Source: VXOI01 sp965261945 (GTDB lineage Bacteria; Chloroflexota; Dehalococcoidia; Lucifugimonadales; UBA3495). From it: 64,000 nt of DNA. Within the stretch, counting starts at the first letter, position 1. Every line of letters begins with the position of its first letter. Under the pieces are notes generated by a model that was given only the letters and a program-made list of their open reading frames with translations, was not told where the DNA came from and did not search any database. Positions 63,304 to 64,000 of the stretch are shown here, piece after piece. The translations under genes and the position numbers were made by a program. The stretch covers positions 496,001-560,000 of the forward strand of contig CBDHEF010000001.1 in NCBI GenBank assembly GCA_965261945.1, in the 5' to 3' direction.

Positions 63304-64000
63304 CAGTAGACCGGAGTGCCGGGGCCGTAGGATTCCAGTCGGGCCTTGACTGCTTCCAGGAACCCGCTGGCCTCGGCTCCGTCGTTGATGCGATGGTCGA
63401 AGGCCAGGCAGATGTTCATCATGGAACGGATGGCGATGGCGTCGTCCCGAACCACGGGTCGTTTCTCAATGGTCTCGGTGGTCATGATTCCGGCCTGCGG
63501 GTAGTTGATGATGGGGCCGGACACCAGAGAGCCGCCAAGGGCGCCGGTGTTGTTCAGGGTGAATGTTCCGCCCTGCACGTCTTCGATGGTCAGGCGGTTG
63601 GTTCGCGCCCGCTCGGTTACGTCCTGCACGGCATGGGCCAGCCCGGGGATGGTGAGCCGGTCGGCGTTGTGAATCACCGGCACGATCAGGCCGTTGGGGG
63701 CTGCCACTGCCAGGCCCAGATTGATGCGGCGCTTGATGATTATGGAGTCGCCGCCCCAAGTGGCGTTCATCGTCGGCGCTTTGCGCAGGGCCTCGACCAC
63801 AGCCCGAATTACGAAGGGCATATAGGTGAGGGACACGCTCTCCTGCCGCTCGAACTCGGCGCGGACGCTCTGCCGCAGCGCCACGAGCCCGGAAACGTCC
63901 ACTTCCTTGACGCTCCAGGCGTGGGGAATCTCGGTAACGCTCCGCACCATTGCCTCGGCTATCATACGCCGCACCGGGGTGATGGGCATAAGCTCCTCGT
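63303..64000 (-). CDS. 2-oxoacid dehydrogenase E2 (dihydrolipoyl acyltransferase), catalytic domain, partial
   Basis: The C-terminal 230 or so residues of an E2 whose N-terminus, with lipoyl and E1-binding domains, lies beyond the window. MPITPVRRMIAEAMVRSVTE begins the catalytic domain, FTLNNTGALGGSLVSGPIIN is the core, and CLAFDHRINDGAEASGFLE holds the catalytic His and Asp (D-H-R-x-x-D-G). It transfers acyl groups from lipoyl-lysine to CoA. Which 2-oxoacid it serves (pyruvate, branched-chain) cannot be told from this part. The frame is open to the window edge. Confidence 0.9.
   Translation of the reverse strand, partial: EELMPITPVRRMIAEAMVRSVTEIPHAWSVKEVDVSGLVALRQSVRAEFERQESVSLTYMPFVIRAVVEALRKAPTMNATWGGDSIIIKRRINLGLAVAAPNGLIVPVIHNADRLTIPGLAHAVQDVTERARTNRLTIEDVQGGTFTLNNTGALGGSLVSGPIINYPQAGIMTTETIEKRPVVRDDAIAIRSMMNICLAFDHRINDGAEASGFLEAVKARLESYGPGTPVY

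Overview
The window looks like a high-GC Chloroflexota genome of the Dehalococcoidia / SAR202 type. This is an inference from gene content: two LLM-class flavin monooxygenases, two CaiB/BaiF CoA-transferases, two crotonases, three amidases, a PaaK-type CoA ligase, two MFS permeases, Uma2 proteins, and a primase-sigma factor operon whose sigma factor has an expanded central region. No rRNA or tRNA gene was recognised.

Layout. 1-6758: a methyltransferase, small membrane proteins, an HMG-CoA-lyase-like enzyme, a frameshifted Uma2 gene and a paaK/crotonase pair. 6827-8659: a second Uma2 gene and a split thiamine-diphosphate decarboxylase (ComDE-like). 8699-17156 mixes defence with metabolism: a restriction-modification pair, an LLM oxidoreductase, a second DNA methyltransferase, a ferredoxin, a GMC oxidoreductase, and an AAA ATPase overlapping a Toprim-like gene. 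17162-27766: catabolic genes (amidohydrolase, quinone reductase, LLM monooxygenase, two CaiB/BaiF, crotonase, arylsulfotransferase-like, SDR) interrupted by one decayed ISAs1 element. 27826-30591: two more decayed ISAs1 elements. 30754-38898: housekeeping genes (dnaG, rpoD, sortase, CBS/CorC protein, glmU). 39112-50938: amidases, cyclase, lactonases and MFS, enclosing a two-gene module in which a DNA-reader-like/partner fusion is coupled to a retropepsin-like protease. 50935-56935: a mobile island with three elements delimited by CTAG, a truncated ugd, a toxin-antitoxin pair with a nonsense codon in the toxin, an integrase remnant and IS21. 57458-64000: cupin, MFS, aminotransferase, a ParA-like/HEPN pair (HEPN frameshifted), lipB and a 2-oxoacid dehydrogenase E2 that runs off the window.

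The most unexpected signal is mutational. At least fourteen exact or near-exact tandem duplications of 10-32 bp are scattered over the window. In six cases (27967, 28896, 29895, 30214, 51585, 51737), removing one copy exactly restores a transposase reading frame and its family motif. Two families of intergenic palindromic repeats are also present, and one copy supplies the C-terminus of a DNA methyltransferase.

Most promising as undescribed biology: the fusion/aspartic protease module (40579-41708), the ParA-like/HEPN pair (60896-62505), the AAA/Toprim-like pair (15200-17156), the chain of CTAG-bounded elements (50935-52789), and the repeat-bearing sigma factor. All family assignments come from reading motifs by eye; no database search was run.
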